Counted from the first letter of the stretch, positions 51,081-60,225 are shown. The stretch is 64,000 nucleotides of DNA from Caproicibacter sp046707225 (GCF_046707225.1 NZ_JBJKOP010000036.1:124001-188000), one strand, 5' to 3'. Made by a program: numbers and translations. Notes: a model not told the origin generated them from the sequence alone.

Positions 51081-52533
51081 CGGACACGAATATCAATATG
51101 AAATGGAAAATCTGTGCCGCGTTTTTTTCCCGGATCAGAAGATTGTTTCCGCAGTAAAACCGGATGACGGAGCGGATGTGTATACCGGAACCGAGTCTTG
51201 CACCGAAGGGATGCGGATCAGGGTACGGACGAAGCTGAACGGGGCCGAACGGGAAGCGGAAGAACTGCTTTCCGCAAAAGAAGCGTCCGATCCTCGTGAA
51301 GTGGAACGGCGTATGGGAGTGCTGCTGTACCGGCTGCTGTCGTCCGCCTGCGGTTTTCGCCCCCAGTGGGGAATTCTGACCGGAGTCAGGCCGGTCAAGC
51401 TTTTTGCCCGCCTTGCCGAAAGCATGGGAGAAGAGAATGCCGTCGGATATTTTGAAAAAAAACTGCTGGTTTCGCCCGAAAAAACGGAATTGTGCCGTAT
51501 GACGAGCCAAAACCAGAAGGAGATTCTTTCCATCCCGAGCCCCCGCTCTTTCAGCCTGTATATTTCGGTTCCGTTTTGCCCCACGCGATGTGCTTACTGT
51601 TCTTTTGTATCAACTACGGTGGAAAAGGCGTTCCGTCTTGTTCCGGATTTTGTGAAGCTGCTGTGCGCGGAGCTGCGCCGCACGGCGGAGTTAGCAGCTG
51701 AGCTCGGACTGATTTGCCATTCCGTCTATGTGGGCGGGGGAACGCCGACAACCCTGTCCGCCGAACAGCTCCGGCAGGTGCTGGATACGGTCAGAGACAG
51801 CTTTGACCTTTCCCATTGTAGGGAATTCACGGTGGAAGCCGGCCGGCCGGACACCGTAACGGAGGAAAAGCTCCGTGCGCTTCTGGAAAGCGGAACGACC
51901 CGGATCAGCATTAACCCCCAGACGCTGAACGACGAGGTGCTTCGGGCAATCGGCCGGGCACACACGACAACGCAAACATATGATGCGTACGCGCTCGCCA
52001 GAAAATGCGGGTTCGGCAATATCAATATGGATTTGATCGCGGGGCTGCCGAAGGACAGCGCGGAAGGCTTTCGGAAAACTCTGGACGGCGTCGTGAAATT
52101 GGGCCCGGAGAATATTACAGTACACACGCTTGCCTTGAAACGCGCGGCAAAGCTGTCGCTGGACCCGTCCGGGCCTTACAGCGGCGATGCAAAGACGGCC
52201 CAGAACATGCTGGCTTATGCGGACTCGGCCCTCTTGAAAAGCGGCTATCTGCCGTATTATCTTTATCGGCAGAGCCGTATGGTGGGCAATCTTGAAAACA
52301 CCGGCTGGTCAAAGGCGGGGTTTGAAGGATACTACAACGTTTTCATCATGGAAGAGAAAGAAACGATTCTGGCCTGTGGAGCGGGCGCGGTTTCCAAACT
52401 GTTCGACCCGTTGTCGGATCGCCTGGAGAGAATCTTTAACTTCAAATATCCTTATGAATATATCAGCCGTTTTTCGGAAATGATGACAAGGAAAGATAGG
52501 GTGAAGGAATTTTATGACGGCCTTGCGGACTGA
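51064..52533 (+). CDS. hemZ: HemZ/HemN-like radical SAM coproporphyrinogen III oxidase family protein
   Basis: A 489-residue radical SAM protein with C172-C176-C179 (CPTRCAYC), SVYVGGGTPTTL, ARCGxxN-type RKCGFGNINMDLIAGLP and the N-terminal extension typical of HemZ. HemZ is annotated as oxygen-independent coproporphyrinogen dehydrogenase, though several HemN-like proteins instead bind or transfer heme; no other heme gene is near. I chose ATG 51064 behind GGGGATGG. Confidence 0.88.
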   Translation: MTLCIDGHEYQYEMENLCRVFFPDQKIVSAVKPDDGADVYTGTESCTEGMRIRVRTKLNGAEREAEELLSAKEASDPREVERRMGVLLYRLLSSACGFRPQWGILTGVRPVKLFARLAESMGEENAVGYFEKKLLVSPEKTELCRMTSQNQKEILSIPSPRSFSLYISVPFCPTRCAYCSFVSTTVEKAFRLVPDFVKLLCAELRRTAELAAELGLICHSVYVGGGTPTTLSAEQLRQVLDTVRDSFDLSHCREFTVEAGRPDTVTEEKLRALLESGTTRISINPQTLNDEVLRAIGRAHTTTQTYDAYALARKCGFGNINMDLIAGLPKDSAEGFRKTLDGVVKLGPENITVHTLALKRAAKLSLDPSGPYSGDAKTAQNMLAYADSALLKSGYLPYYLYRQSRMVGNLENTGWSKAGFEGYYNVFIMEEKETILACGAGAVSKLFDPLSDRLERIFNFKYPYEYISRFSEMMTRKDRVKEFYDGLAD

Positions 52534-53470
52534 TTTTATCGAGTATCAGAACAGCGTCCTGCAGATTAATCAGGCGGTCAGGCAGGATCCTTCGGTGTTT
52601 GTAGCCGCTGCTGAAAAGGCGTATCAGGACAGCCTGATCAAAATCGCCGACAGTCTTATGAAGGAAGATCCGCCGTGCCGGCTGGTCATGCTGGCCGGCC
52701 CGTCCGCGAGCGGCAAGACGACAACCGCGCACCGGCTGGCGGAGATACTACGGAAAAAGGGCACGGGCGCGGAGATCATCTCCCTGGACGACTTTTACCG
52801 CGGGGAGCATCAGGCACCGGTGCTGCCGGACGGAAGCCATGACTACGAATGCGTGGAAGCGCTGAATGTGCCGGAAATCATGCAATGTCTTGGGGAACTG
52901 ATTACAAACGGGCGCTGCAATATGCCTGTCTTTGATTTTTCCATTCATCTGCCGTACCCGCATCGTCGTCAGGTCGTGTTGGAAAACCGCGAAATCGCAA
53001 TTGTGGAGGGGATACACGCGCTGAACCCCATCCTGATCGGCGGTCTGCCGTCCGAACGCATCAGGAGAATATATATCAGCGTGAAACAGGGCATCCGCGA
53101 CGATGGAGGCGAGCTGCTCGGGCCGAATGAAATGCGCCTTGTTCGCAGGATCGTTCGGGACCGCAACTTCCGCAATGCACCGCCGTGGTTGACACTCGGC
53201 ATGTGGGGCAACGTAATGAACGGAGAGCGCGAATATATCAAACCGTTCCGGGCCTCCGCCGATTACACCATTAATTCCTACCATGCGCATGAACCGTGTG
53301 TGCTGAAAGACCAGGCCGTCGCCCTCCTACATACCGTACCGGAGGAGGACCCAGGCTGTCAGACCGCGCAAACGCTGCTGAACGCGCTGGAGCGGTTTGA
53401 ACCGGTTGACAGCTGTCTTGTGCCCAAAGATTCGATCCTGCGGGAATTTATCGGCGGCGGTATTTATTAG
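52514..53470 (+). CDS. Uridine-kinase-like nucleoside kinase
   Basis: A 318-residue P-loop kinase related to uridine kinase/phosphoribulokinase. Walker A AGPSASGKTTTAHRLAE, ISLDDFYRGEHQ and IVEGIHALNP are diagnostic. The N-terminal TGS/threonyl-synthetase-like region found in longer homologues is absent; only about 55 residues precede the P-loop. The start overlaps hemZ by 20 bp. Substrate not proven. Confidence 0.85.
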   Translation: MTALRTDFIEYQNSVLQINQAVRQDPSVFVAAAEKAYQDSLIKIADSLMKEDPPCRLVMLAGPSASGKTTTAHRLAEILRKKGTGAEIISLDDFYRGEHQAPVLPDGSHDYECVEALNVPEIMQCLGELITNGRCNMPVFDFSIHLPYPHRRQVVLENREIAIVEGIHALNPILIGGLPSERIRRIYISVKQGIRDDGGELLGPNEMRLVRRIVRDRNFRNAPPWLTLGMWGNVMNGEREYIKPFRASADYTINSYHAHEPCVLKDQAVALLHTVPEEDPGCQTAQTLLNALERFEPVDSCLVPKDSILREFIGGGIY

Positions 53471-53479
53471 TGCGCATGG

Positions 53480-53509
53480 TTGCATTTGCAATCCATCCGG
53501 TGGTATAAT
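53480..53509 (+). promoter_or_regulatory. Promoter of the zinc-ribbon gene
   Basis: TTGCAT, 18-bp spacer, TATAAT, 28 bp before ATG 53538. Confidence 0.68.
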
Positions 53510-53537
53510 AGAACAAATGAAAAAGAGGTGTGCTGTT

Positions 53538-53903
53538 ATGGGACTGTTTGAAGATGTCGTAGTCAATGCCAGAACGGCAGTGAACGTCGTTGGGAAAAAG
53601 GCCAGTCAGATTGTCGATGTTTCCAAGCTGAGAATCAGCGCGGCAGATTTAAATAATGAGATTTCCAAAAGGTTTGAGGCAATCGGCCGCACGGTTTACG
53701 AAGCAAAGAAAACCGGCAATGATACGTCCGATTTAATTGCCGAGAGCGTCACGGCGATTGACGATCTTTATGAGCAGTTGGACGCAGTCAATGACCAACT
53801 GTCTGCGGCGCGTGCGAAACTGGTCTGTAAAAACTGCGGGCAGGAAAACACCCAGGGCTCGGTTTATTGCAGCAAATGCGGGCAGAAGCTGTCAAACGAT
53901 TAA
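53538..53903 (+). CDS. Coiled-coil protein with C-terminal zinc ribbon
   Basis: A 121-residue soluble protein. Residues 1-80 are helical (VVVNARTAVNVVGKKASQIVDVSKLRI...), then a short coil and a zinc ribbon CKNCGQENTQGSVYCSKCGQKL. This plan is common in clostridia, but the role is unknown. ATG 53538 behind AGAGGTG. The ribbon resembles those of the SPFH island at 2-4.6 kb, which may be a shared domain only. Confidence 0.8.
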   Translation: MGLFEDVVVNARTAVNVVGKKASQIVDVSKLRISAADLNNEISKRFEAIGRTVYEAKKTGNDTSDLIAESVTAIDDLYEQLDAVNDQLSAARAKLVCKNCGQENTQGSVYCSKCGQKLSND

Positions 53904-53930
53904 TCTTAGCAACAGAAGAGGGAAACATTT

Positions 53931-53963
53931 GAGCTGCCGTTGAATGAAAACGGCAGCTCCTTT
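53931..53963 (+). terminator. Terminator after the zinc-ribbon gene
   Basis: GAGCTGCCGTT/AACGGCAGCTC perfect 11-bp stem, followed by a weak CTTTCC tract. Confidence 0.6.
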
Positions 53964-54030
53964 CCCTGCGATGTTTTAAAGGCCCCGGGTTCGGCTGCCT
54001 TTTGCGGCGGTTGGCCGATCATTCGGGCCG

Positions 54031-54058
54031 GAGGGTGTAAAACCCTCTTTTTTTATTT
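54031..54058 (+). terminator. Terminator-like hairpin before yabM
   Basis: GAGGGT/ACCCTC 6-bp stem and seven T. About 70 bp of GC-rich sequence before it has no gene; it may end a small transcript or be an attenuator. A TATAAT box lies at 54082-54087, but no -35 at proper spacing. Confidence 0.6.
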
Positions 54059-54146
54059 TCATAGGCTCTTGAAACCCGCAGTATAATATCTTATAGTTTA
54101 TTTGTTTGTTAAGTAAGTGACCGATCTTGGAAACGGATGTGTTGCA

Positions 54147-55910
54147 ATGGAACATAGGAGAGCCTCCGCTGTTAAGCGGCAGAGTTTTCTTCACGGAGCC
54201 CTGATCCTGATGGTTGCGATGGCTATTGAGCGAATCATCGGCGCGTTGTTTAAGATCCCTTTGACCTGGATTTTGACCCCGACCGGAAACGGCTATTTTT
54301 CCAACGCCTATTCTCTTTACGCTCCGTTATACAGCCTGGCAACGGCGGGCTTCCCGATCGCGATTTCACGGCTTGTTTCGGAAAACACGGTGCGCGGGCG
54401 GTTCCGCGATGTGCGGCAGATTCATCGGGCGTCCATCCGCATTTTTTTGGTTCTCGGACTTTTGTCGTTTTCCATCATGTTCTTCGGCGCGAGGCCCTAC
54501 GCCAACTTTGTGCTCAGCGGAAATCCTGACAACGCGCTGCTGGCGATCTATGTGCTGGCTCCCGCGGTTTTCTTTACCAGCATGATGTCGATCTACCGCG
54601 GGTACTACGAGGGCCTTCGCAACATGTACCCGACCGCCATTTCCGAGGTCATCGAGGCGCTGTGCAAGCTGATTTTCGGGCTTTCCGCCGCGGCCTTCAT
54701 CGTTTGGAAAGGGATGCGGGAGTACGCCGCGGCCGGAACGGTGTTCGGCGCCGCGGTCAAATCGGAAGATTATGCGAAGCTTGCCACGCTGCCGTATGCC
54801 GCCGCGGGCGCGATTTTCGGCGTCACGCTCGGCGGAATGATCGGCTTCCTGTTTCTCTGGTCCTATCACCGCATCAACGGCGACGGCATTTCCCGCGAGA
54901 TGCTGATGCACTCCCCAAGGCCAAGGCCGATGCGGGTGACTTCCTCTCAACTGATCCGTACGGCGATTCCGGTTGCTCTCGGATCTCTCGCAGTGAACCT
55001 CTCCACTTTGGTGGACAGCACGTTCCTGCAGATGAGAATCAAGGATATTATGGACAGCAGCCCGGATGTTCTGCTCAACATGTACCGGGGAATTATCCCT
55101 CAGTCGGATATCCAGCTGAATCTGGTTCCGTCTTTTTTGTTCGGCTGTTTCAGCAATGCGACGCTTCTGTTCATGCTGGTGCCTGGAATCACGCAGGCGC
55201 TTGGAGTCAGCGCGCTGCCCAACGTAACGGCTGCCTGGACGCAGGGGGACCCGAAACGGATCAAGCACAGCGTTGAATCTGTTCTGCGTATGGTGACGCT
55301 GATTGCGTTTCCGGCCGGCATCGGGCTCTCAATGCTTTCCACGCCGATTGCCCGCCTGATGTTCCGGGCTCAAAATGCGCCGGAGATTACGGGTAAAATT
55401 CTGATTGTCCTTGGCCTCGCCGCAATTTTTGCTTCCATCAGCACACCGATCAACAGTATGCTGCAGGCGATTGGCCGGGTTGACCTTCCGGTAAAACTGC
55501 TGGTTGTCGGGCTGGTGATTAAAATCGTCCTGAACTATACGCTGGTCGGAATTCCCGAAATCAATGTCATGGGCGCTGGAACCGGCACCTTGGTCTGCTA
55601 TTTCCTGATCACCTTCCTTGCCCTGTATTTTCTGATTCGGGAAACAAAGGTGATGCCGAATCTGTTCACGATTTTTGTCAAGCCGCTGCTGGCGTCCGGC
55701 ATTAGCGTCGGGGTCGCTTGGGCACTTCAGAAATTCGCGGCAAAGATCATTCCCGCGGACTTCGCAACCATCCTTGCAATCCTGACCGCCGCGTTTCTTT
55801 ATCTTTTCTTGATCCTTTGGTTCCGCGCGCTGAACCGGCAGGATATTATAATGCTGCCAAAGGGACAAAAAATTGTGAAAATACTTGAAAAACGTCATTG
55901 GATAAGGTAG
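54147..55910 (+). CDS. MOP-family lipid flippase/polysaccharide exporter (YabM/SpoVB-like)
   Basis: A 587-residue, multi-helix membrane protein of the polysaccharide-biosynthesis/MurJ superfamily (about 14 helices). SFLHGALILMVAMAIERIIGALFKIPL opens the first helix (core AMAIERIIGALFKIPL), and YRGYYEGLRNMYPTAISEV is a family motif. It could flip lipid II or another undecaprenyl-linked glycan. In Bacillus yabM opens the same gene block. I chose ATG 54147; a GTG at 54117 is less likely. Confidence 0.9.
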   Translation: MEHRRASAVKRQSFLHGALILMVAMAIERIIGALFKIPLTWILTPTGNGYFSNAYSLYAPLYSLATAGFPIAISRLVSENTVRGRFRDVRQIHRASIRIFLVLGLLSFSIMFFGARPYANFVLSGNPDNALLAIYVLAPAVFFTSMMSIYRGYYEGLRNMYPTAISEVIEALCKLIFGLSAAAFIVWKGMREYAAAGTVFGAAVKSEDYAKLATLPYAAAGAIFGVTLGGMIGFLFLWSYHRINGDGISREMLMHSPRPRPMRVTSSQLIRTAIPVALGSLAVNLSTLVDSTFLQMRIKDIMDSSPDVLLNMYRGIIPQSDIQLNLVPSFLFGCFSNATLLFMLVPGITQALGVSALPNVTAAWTQGDPKRIKHSVESVLRMVTLIAFPAGIGLSMLSTPIARLMFRAQNAPEITGKILIVLGLAAIFASISTPINSMLQAIGRVDLPVKLLVVGLVIKIVLNYTLVGIPEINVMGAGTGTLVCYFLITFLALYFLIRETKVMPNLFTIFVKPLLASGISVGVAWALQKFAAKIIPADFATILAILTAAFLYLFLILWFRALNRQDIIMLPKGQKIVKILEKRHWIR

Positions 55911-55957
55911 AATAAAAGCGGGTTTCCAGAGTATGACAGAGCAGGAGATAGAAAGAA

Positions 55958-56689
55958 TTGTATTTTCAACTTAAAGAAACATATACTATAGGCGATCTGT
56001 TAGATATTATGGAAATTCTTCGGTCCCCGGGGGGATGTCCGTGGGATCGTGAACAGACCCATCAAAGTATCCGGAACAATCTTCTGGAAGAAGCCTATGA
56101 AGCTGCGGAAGCGATCGACACAGATGATAAGGTGCTTCTTCAGGAAGAACTGGGGGACGTGCTTCTTCAGGTTGTTTTTCATTCCAGAATGGAAGAGGAA
56201 AACGGCGGCTTCTCCTTTTCGGATGTTGTCGACGGAATTGTCAAGAAACTCATTCTCCGCCATCCTCACGTTTTCGGGAACGGAACCGCTCAAAACAGTG
56301 AAGAGGTTCTTCTAAACTGGGAAGCAATCAAGAAAGAAGAAAAAGGCCGCAGTACCGAAACACAGGTGCTCAGGGGCGTGTCCAAGGCCCTTCCCGCACT
56401 GATGCGCGCTCAGAAGGTTTGCAGAAAGGCTGCGAAAGCGGAAGGCAAGCCGCAAAGCCTTGCAGGTGCGTTGGAGGCCCTGCAGGAAAACGCGAAGCAG
56501 GCGGCTCTTTCCGCTGAAACCGGACAAAAAGAGGAGCAAATGGAAAAACTGGGTCGGCTTCTGCTCTCCATAGCAGAGCTTTCGGGTATTCTGCAGTTGG
56601 AAGCCGAACAGGCTTTATCAGAAGCCTGCGACCGGTTTATCGAGAAGTTTGAAGAACGGGAAAACAATCCGCCGACAGGAATTGATTGA
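55958..56689 (+). CDS. mazG: Nucleoside triphosphate pyrophosphohydrolase MazG
   Basis: A 243-residue MazG with two helical NTP-PPase domains. GGCPWDREQTHQSIRNNLLEEAYEAAEAI carries the EExxE metal motif (LLEEAYEAAEAI), with EELGDVLLQVVFHS following. It removes pyrophosphate from non-canonical NTPs. The Bacillus counterpart YabN has an extra N-terminal methylase domain that is absent here. TTG start behind GGAGA. Confidence 0.93.
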   Translation: MYFQLKETYTIGDLLDIMEILRSPGGCPWDREQTHQSIRNNLLEEAYEAAEAIDTDDKVLLQEELGDVLLQVVFHSRMEEENGGFSFSDVVDGIVKKLILRHPHVFGNGTAQNSEEVLLNWEAIKKEEKGRSTETQVLRGVSKALPALMRAQKVCRKAAKAEGKPQSLAGALEALQENAKQAALSAETGQKEEQMEKLGRLLLSIAELSGILQLEAEQALSEACDRFIEKFEERENNPPTGID

Positions 56690-56736
56690 AATTCTCAGCG
56701 ATTGCTGTTGAATAATAAAAAACGGAGGTCAATAAT

Positions 56737-57012
56737 ATGAATAAAACTGAATTAATCTCTGCTGTTGCTGAAAAGGCCGGGCTTTCGAAAAAGGATGCCG
56801 ACAATGCTGTAAATGTAATGCTCAGCACCATTGTTGATACGGTAGCCAAAGACGAAAAGGTCCAGATCGTGGGCTTTGGAACGTTTGAGCTTCGCAGCCG
56901 CAGCGAGCGCCAGGGCCGCGACCCAAGAACCAATTCCCCCATCACGATTCCCGCGTCAAGAGTTCCGGCATTTAAGGCGGGTAAGGCATTTAAGGATTCA
57001 ACCTCCATCTAA
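56737..57012 (+). CDS. hup: HU-type DNA-binding protein
   Basis: A 91-residue HU/IHF-family nucleoid protein. NKTELISAVAEKAGLSKKDADNAV and the conserved GFGTFELRSRSERQGRDPRT (core GFGTF...R.GRDP), ending FKAGKAFKDS. ATG behind ACGGAGG. In Bacillus hbs is elsewhere; here it sits inside the yab block between mazG and rlbA, as in many clostridia. Confidence 0.96.
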   Translation: MNKTELISAVAEKAGLSKKDADNAVNVMLSTIVDTVAKDEKVQIVGFGTFELRSRSERQGRDPRTNSPITIPASRVPAFKAGKAFKDSTSI

Positions 57013-57032
57013 AATAGATATTTAATTCATTC

Positions 57033-57064
57033 GGGACTGTAGCAGAGGGTTTCTGTTACAGCCC
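57033..57064 (+). other. Hairpin between hup and rlbA
   Basis: GGGACTGTAGCAGA pairs with TCTGTTACAGCCCC (one bulge, one G-U), without a T-run. It may be an mRNA-stabilising or processing hairpin protecting the abundant HU message. Confidence 0.45.
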
Positions 57065-57088
57065 CGTTGATTTATCGGAAGGAAAACA

Positions 57089-57349
57089 ATGAGACTCGAC
57101 AAATATTTAAAGGTGTCAAGACTAATCAAACGCCGGACCATTGCGAACGAAGCGTGTGACGCGGGCCGCGTCCTTGTCAATTCAAAACCGGCACGCGCTT
57201 CTTATGAAGTCAAGGTAGGCGATCTGATCGAAATCGGGCTGGGATCCCGCAGCATCAGGGCAAAGGTCCTCAGCATCAGCGAGACCGTCGGAAAGGGGCA
57301 GGCATCCGACCTGTACCAAATTCTTTCGGAGGGCCCCGCGGAGCATTAG
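57089..57349 (+). CDS. rlbA: S4-domain RNA-binding protein RlbA (YabO/Hsp15-like)
   Basis: An 86-residue S4-domain protein: MRLDKYLKVSRLIKRRTIA (first helix), ACDAGRVLVNSKPARASYEV. Related to Hsp15/RqcP, which binds the 50S-peptidyl-tRNA complex in ribosome quality control. ATG behind GGAAGG. Position matches yabO. Confidence 0.93.
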   Translation: MRLDKYLKVSRLIKRRTIANEACDAGRVLVNSKPARASYEVKVGDLIEIGLGSRSIRAKVLSISETVGKGQASDLYQILSEGPAEH

Positions 57350-57406
57350 TATATGTCCAACCGCTTTCGCATACAAATGAAACAGTACGAAGCGGGAGGG
57401 ATAACT

Positions 57407-57685
57407 TTGGCCGAACAGAAAACGGTGAAAACGCCGCACAGCCTCATCCTGGAAAATCGTCGGACACTGACCGCAACGGGCGTATCCAATGTCGACAGCT
57501 TTGACGAACAGACGGTGGTGGCCTACACCGATTTGGGAGAACTGGTCATCCACGGTGCGAATCTTCATATTGATAAACTCAATATTGATTCCGGAGAGCT
57601 GACGCTCGACGGAGAAATCACATCCATGTCTTATACGGACAACCGGGCGACGACGGGCGGCTTTTTTACCCGCTTGTTCAAATAG
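57407..57685 (+). CDS. yabP: Sporulation protein YabP
   Basis: A 92-residue YabP/YqfC-family protein. HSLILENRRTLTATGVSNVDSFDEQTVV and LVIHGANLHIDKLNIDSGEL are typical (cores LENRRTLTATGV and GANLHIDKLN). In Bacillus YabP and YabQ are needed for spore cortex formation. I chose TTG 57407, 6 bp after GCGGGAGGG; the longer frame from 57353 has no site. Confidence 0.92.
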   Translation: MAEQKTVKTPHSLILENRRTLTATGVSNVDSFDEQTVVAYTDLGELVIHGANLHIDKLNIDSGELTLDGEITSMSYTDNRATTGGFFTRLFK

Positions 57686-57699
57686 GGGCGTGAGTCGCT

Positions 57700-58260
57700 T
57701 TGGTAACACCTCTTTCTTTTCAGATATTCGGCTTTTCAGCGTCCGTTGCCGCCGGTTTTCTCCTTGGCGCGATTTATGACGTGCTGAGAATCTGGCGGGA
57801 CTTTTTTCATTCTCAAAAACGCGCGGTTTTTTTTCAGGATTTTTTCTACATGGTATTTTGCGCGTTTTTCTCATTTTTGCTGGCACTTCCTCTTGGCGGC
57901 GGCGCGGTACGAATCTATCTTCTGGCGGGGGAAGCCGTTGGCTGGTTTGTTTATTATTTTACCGTCGGACAGGTTACGGCATATCTCTTCCGCGCGATTT
58001 CCGGATTTTTGTACCGCTGTTTTTTTGATCCGATAGGCAGACTGCTGAAACGTGTTTCCGGATGGTTTGGGAAAAAAGTGAAGATTGCAGCTAATCTCTT
58101 GAAAAAAAAGGGACGGGATTGGAAAAAACGCTTGAAACAGAGGGCAGGAATAGTGTATAATCGTCGTAACGGGTTGCGTCGTAGCAGGCAAAAACGTAAG
58201 GTCGTGCAGAGAAATGAAAGTACTAGAAAATCAAAAACCAAAAAAAAGTTTTCTGCTTAG
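57700..58260 (+). CDS. yabQ: Spore cortex biosynthesis protein YabQ
   Basis: A 186-residue protein with four to five N-terminal transmembrane segments (FGFSASVAAGFLLGAIYDVL, MVFCAFFSFLLALPL, IYLLAGEAVGWFVYYF) and a strongly basic tail (KKKGRDWKKRLKQ, RRSRQKRKVVQR). Such a tail is usual for YabQ, which localises to the forespore outer membrane. TTG start behind AGGGG. It overlaps divIC by 47 bp. Confidence 0.9.
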   Translation: MVTPLSFQIFGFSASVAAGFLLGAIYDVLRIWRDFFHSQKRAVFFQDFFYMVFCAFFSFLLALPLGGGAVRIYLLAGEAVGWFVYYFTVGQVTAYLFRAISGFLYRCFFDPIGRLLKRVSGWFGKKVKIAANLLKKKGRDWKKRLKQRAGIVYNRRNGLRRSRQKRKVVQRNESTRKSKTKKKFSA

Positions 58261-58516
58261 GCTTGCTGTCTTTGTTTTCGGGGCGTATATGCTTGTTGCC
58301 CTGGTGAATCAGCAGATTGAAATACGGGGGAAGCGGCAGGAACTTACGGCGGCAAAACAACAGATTCAGATTCAGGAAATTAAAAATGATGATCTGAAAC
58401 AGGCTTTTAGTACCGGGGCGGACGATGAGCGCGACTATATGGAGCGCAAAGCGAGAGAAGAGCTTAATTACGCCAAGCCGGGCGAGCGTGTTTTTGTTAA
58501 TATAGCCGGACATTAA
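58214..58516 (+). CDS. divIC: Septum formation initiator DivIC/FtsB-type
   Basis: A 100-residue bitopic protein: basic cytoplasmic start, one membrane helix (LLRLAVFVFGAYMLVALVN), a coiled coil (about 35-65) and the family end ERDYMERKAREELNYAKPGERVFVN (core EELNYAKPGE). It belongs to the FtsL/DivIC divisome core. ATG 58214 is the only start before the membrane helix, so the 47-bp overlap with yabQ is real. Confidence 0.92.
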   Translation: MKVLENQKPKKSFLLRLAVFVFGAYMLVALVNQQIEIRGKRQELTAAKQQIQIQEIKNDDLKQAFSTGADDERDYMERKAREELNYAKPGERVFVNIAGH

Positions 58517-58548
58517 ACAGCTCTGTTTAAGGAGGAAAACACTTACAT

Positions 58549-58992
58549 ATGCAGCTTGAGGTAGGAACGGTTCTGGAAGGGAAAGTTACGGGCATCACGA
58601 AATTCGGCGCGTTTGTGGAACTTCCGGGGGGCAAAACCGGGATGGTTCATATTTCGGAGGTCGCACCCACCTTTGTCAAGGAGATCCGCGACTTTGTGTC
58701 GGAAAATCAGATGGTCAAAGTTAAAATCCTGAATATTACTCCCGAGGGAAAAATCAGCCTTTCCATGAAGAAAGCCGTGGAGCAAGTTCGTCCCGGTGGC
58801 GGCGCGGCGAGGCCGTCCAGGCCGGGCAACTACGAATGGCAGCCAAGCAGAAAAAATGAACCCTCCAGTTTTGAAGACATGATGTCTAAATTCAAGCAGA
58901 CGAGCGACGAAAAAATGCTTGACCTGAAACGGTGCATGGAATCCAAACGAGGCGGATTTTCGAGGCACGGCGGGTCCAATCAGGCAAAATAA
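58549..58992 (+). CDS. yabR: S1-domain RNA-binding protein (YabR-like)
   Basis: A 147-residue protein. Residues 1-75 form one S1 domain (VGTVLEGKVTGITKFGAFVEL, core GKVTGITKFGAFVEL; GMVHISEVA). A basic, glycine/proline-rich linker and a helical tail (FEDMMSKFKQTSDEKM) follow. ATG behind AAGGAGG. Last gene of the yab block. Confidence 0.93.
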   Translation: MQLEVGTVLEGKVTGITKFGAFVELPGGKTGMVHISEVAPTFVKEIRDFVSENQMVKVKILNITPEGKISLSMKKAVEQVRPGGGAARPSRPGNYEWQPSRKNEPSSFEDMMSKFKQTSDEKMLDLKRCMESKRGGFSRHGGSNQAK

Positions 58993-59007
58993 GAATACGG
59001 AATTTCT

Positions 59008-59034
59008 GCGGAGTGTTCGCACTCCGCTTTTTTA
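59008..59034 (+). terminator. Terminator after yabR
   Basis: GCGGAGT/ACTCCGC 7-bp stem followed by six T and ATT. It runs into the binding site of the next gene. Confidence 0.7.
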
Positions 59035-59046
59035 TTGGAGGCTGTT

Positions 59047-60225
59047 ATGCTTATTTACAACGCGAAAATCCATACCATGGCGGGGGCGGCAATTTCAGAA
59101 GGCTCTGTGAGAGTGCAGGATGGTAAGATCAAAACGGTGTCTTCCGGAAAGCTGCCGCAGCTGCCCTGTGAAACGGTCCTTGACCTGCATGGGGCGGGGC
59201 TGTATCCCGGCTTTATCGATGCCCACACGCACCTTGGCATGTGGGAAGACGGTCTTACCTTTGAGGGCGACGACGGAAACGAGGAGACCGATCCGGTTTC
59301 TCCGCAGCTGAGGGCCGTTGATGCGATTAATCCGATGGACCGCTGCTTTTCAGAAGCACTGGCCGCGGGAGTCACGACGGTGGTGACCGGCCCCGGCAGT
59401 GCAGACCCGATCGGCGGTCAGCTGGCAGCAGTCAAAACATTCGGCACGAGAATCGACGATATGATTGTAAAAGCTCCGCTTGCAATCAAAATGGCGCTGG
59501 GTGAAAATCCGAAAACCGTTTATCACGGAAAGAACGAGGCTCCGTCCACACGCATGGCGACGGCGTCTCTGATTCGCTCGGAGCTGTTCAAGGCCAGGCG
59601 GTATCTGGAAGACCTGGAACGGTCTGAAACGGACGAGGAAACCGATCCGCCGGATTTCGACATGAAATGCGAAGCGCTTCTGCCTGCCCTCCGTCGGGAA
59701 ATTGAAGTCCATTTCCATGCGCACCGCGCCGACGATATCTACACGGCAATCCGAATCGGAAAAGAATTTAATCTCGATTATGTGGTTGTTCACGGAACGG
59801 AAGGATATTTAATCGCCGACGGTCTTCGCCAGGATCATGTGCGGGTTTTGTCCGGCCCGATTCTCTGCGACCGCAGCAAACCGGAGCTGAAAAATCTTAC
59901 CCCGGCGTCTCCGGGCGTCCTGGCAAAGAAAGGAATTCTAACCGCGATTATCACGGATCATCCGGTTACGCCGATCCAGTACCTTCCGCTCTGCGCCGCA
60001 CTGGCCGTCAGGGAGGGAATGGACCCATCGGAGGCGCTTGCGGCCATCACTGTAAATCCTGCGAGAATCTGCGGCATCGACAACCGGGTCGGAACGATTG
60101 AAGAGGGCAAGGACGCCGACCTGACGGTGTTTGATACGGACCCGCTCCGCCTCGAATCCAAACCGCTTTGCGTGATCGCCGGCGGTCAAGTCGTTTTTGG
60201 GGGCGATGCTTTGTGCGCGAAATAG
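59047..60225 (+). CDS. Metal-dependent amidohydrolase
   Basis: A 392-residue amidohydrolase of the imidazolonepropionase-like type. A short beta-rich cap (LIYNAKIHTMAG) comes first. The metal motif FIDAHTHLGMWEDGL (HxH), HFHAHRADDI, VVHGTEGYLI and ITDHPVTP (catalytic Asp region) follow, and PARICGIDNRVGTIEEGKDADL ends the barrel. Substrate unknown. ATG 59047 behind TTGGAGG. It overlaps the fumarase-like gene by 13 bp. Confidence 0.9.
   Translation: MLIYNAKIHTMAGAAISEGSVRVQDGKIKTVSSGKLPQLPCETVLDLHGAGLYPGFIDAHTHLGMWEDGLTFEGDDGNEETDPVSPQLRAVDAINPMDRCFSEALAAGVTTVVTGPGSADPIGGQLAAVKTFGTRIDDMIVKAPLAIKMALGENPKTVYHGKNEAPSTRMATASLIRSELFKARRYLEDLERSETDEETDPPDFDMKCEALLPALRREIEVHFHAHRADDIYTAIRIGKEFNLDYVVVHGTEGYLIADGLRQDHVRVLSGPILCDRSKPELKNLTPASPGVLAKKGILTAIITDHPVTPIQYLPLCAALAVREGMDPSEALAAITVNPARICGIDNRVGTIEEGKDADLTVFDTDPLRLESKPLCVIAGGQVVFGGDALCAK

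Noticed and set aside
53964..54030. GC-rich stretch before yabM as a possible tRNA or riboswitch
   Set aside because: No cloverleaf or recognised aptamer could be drawn; only the short terminator after it is supported.
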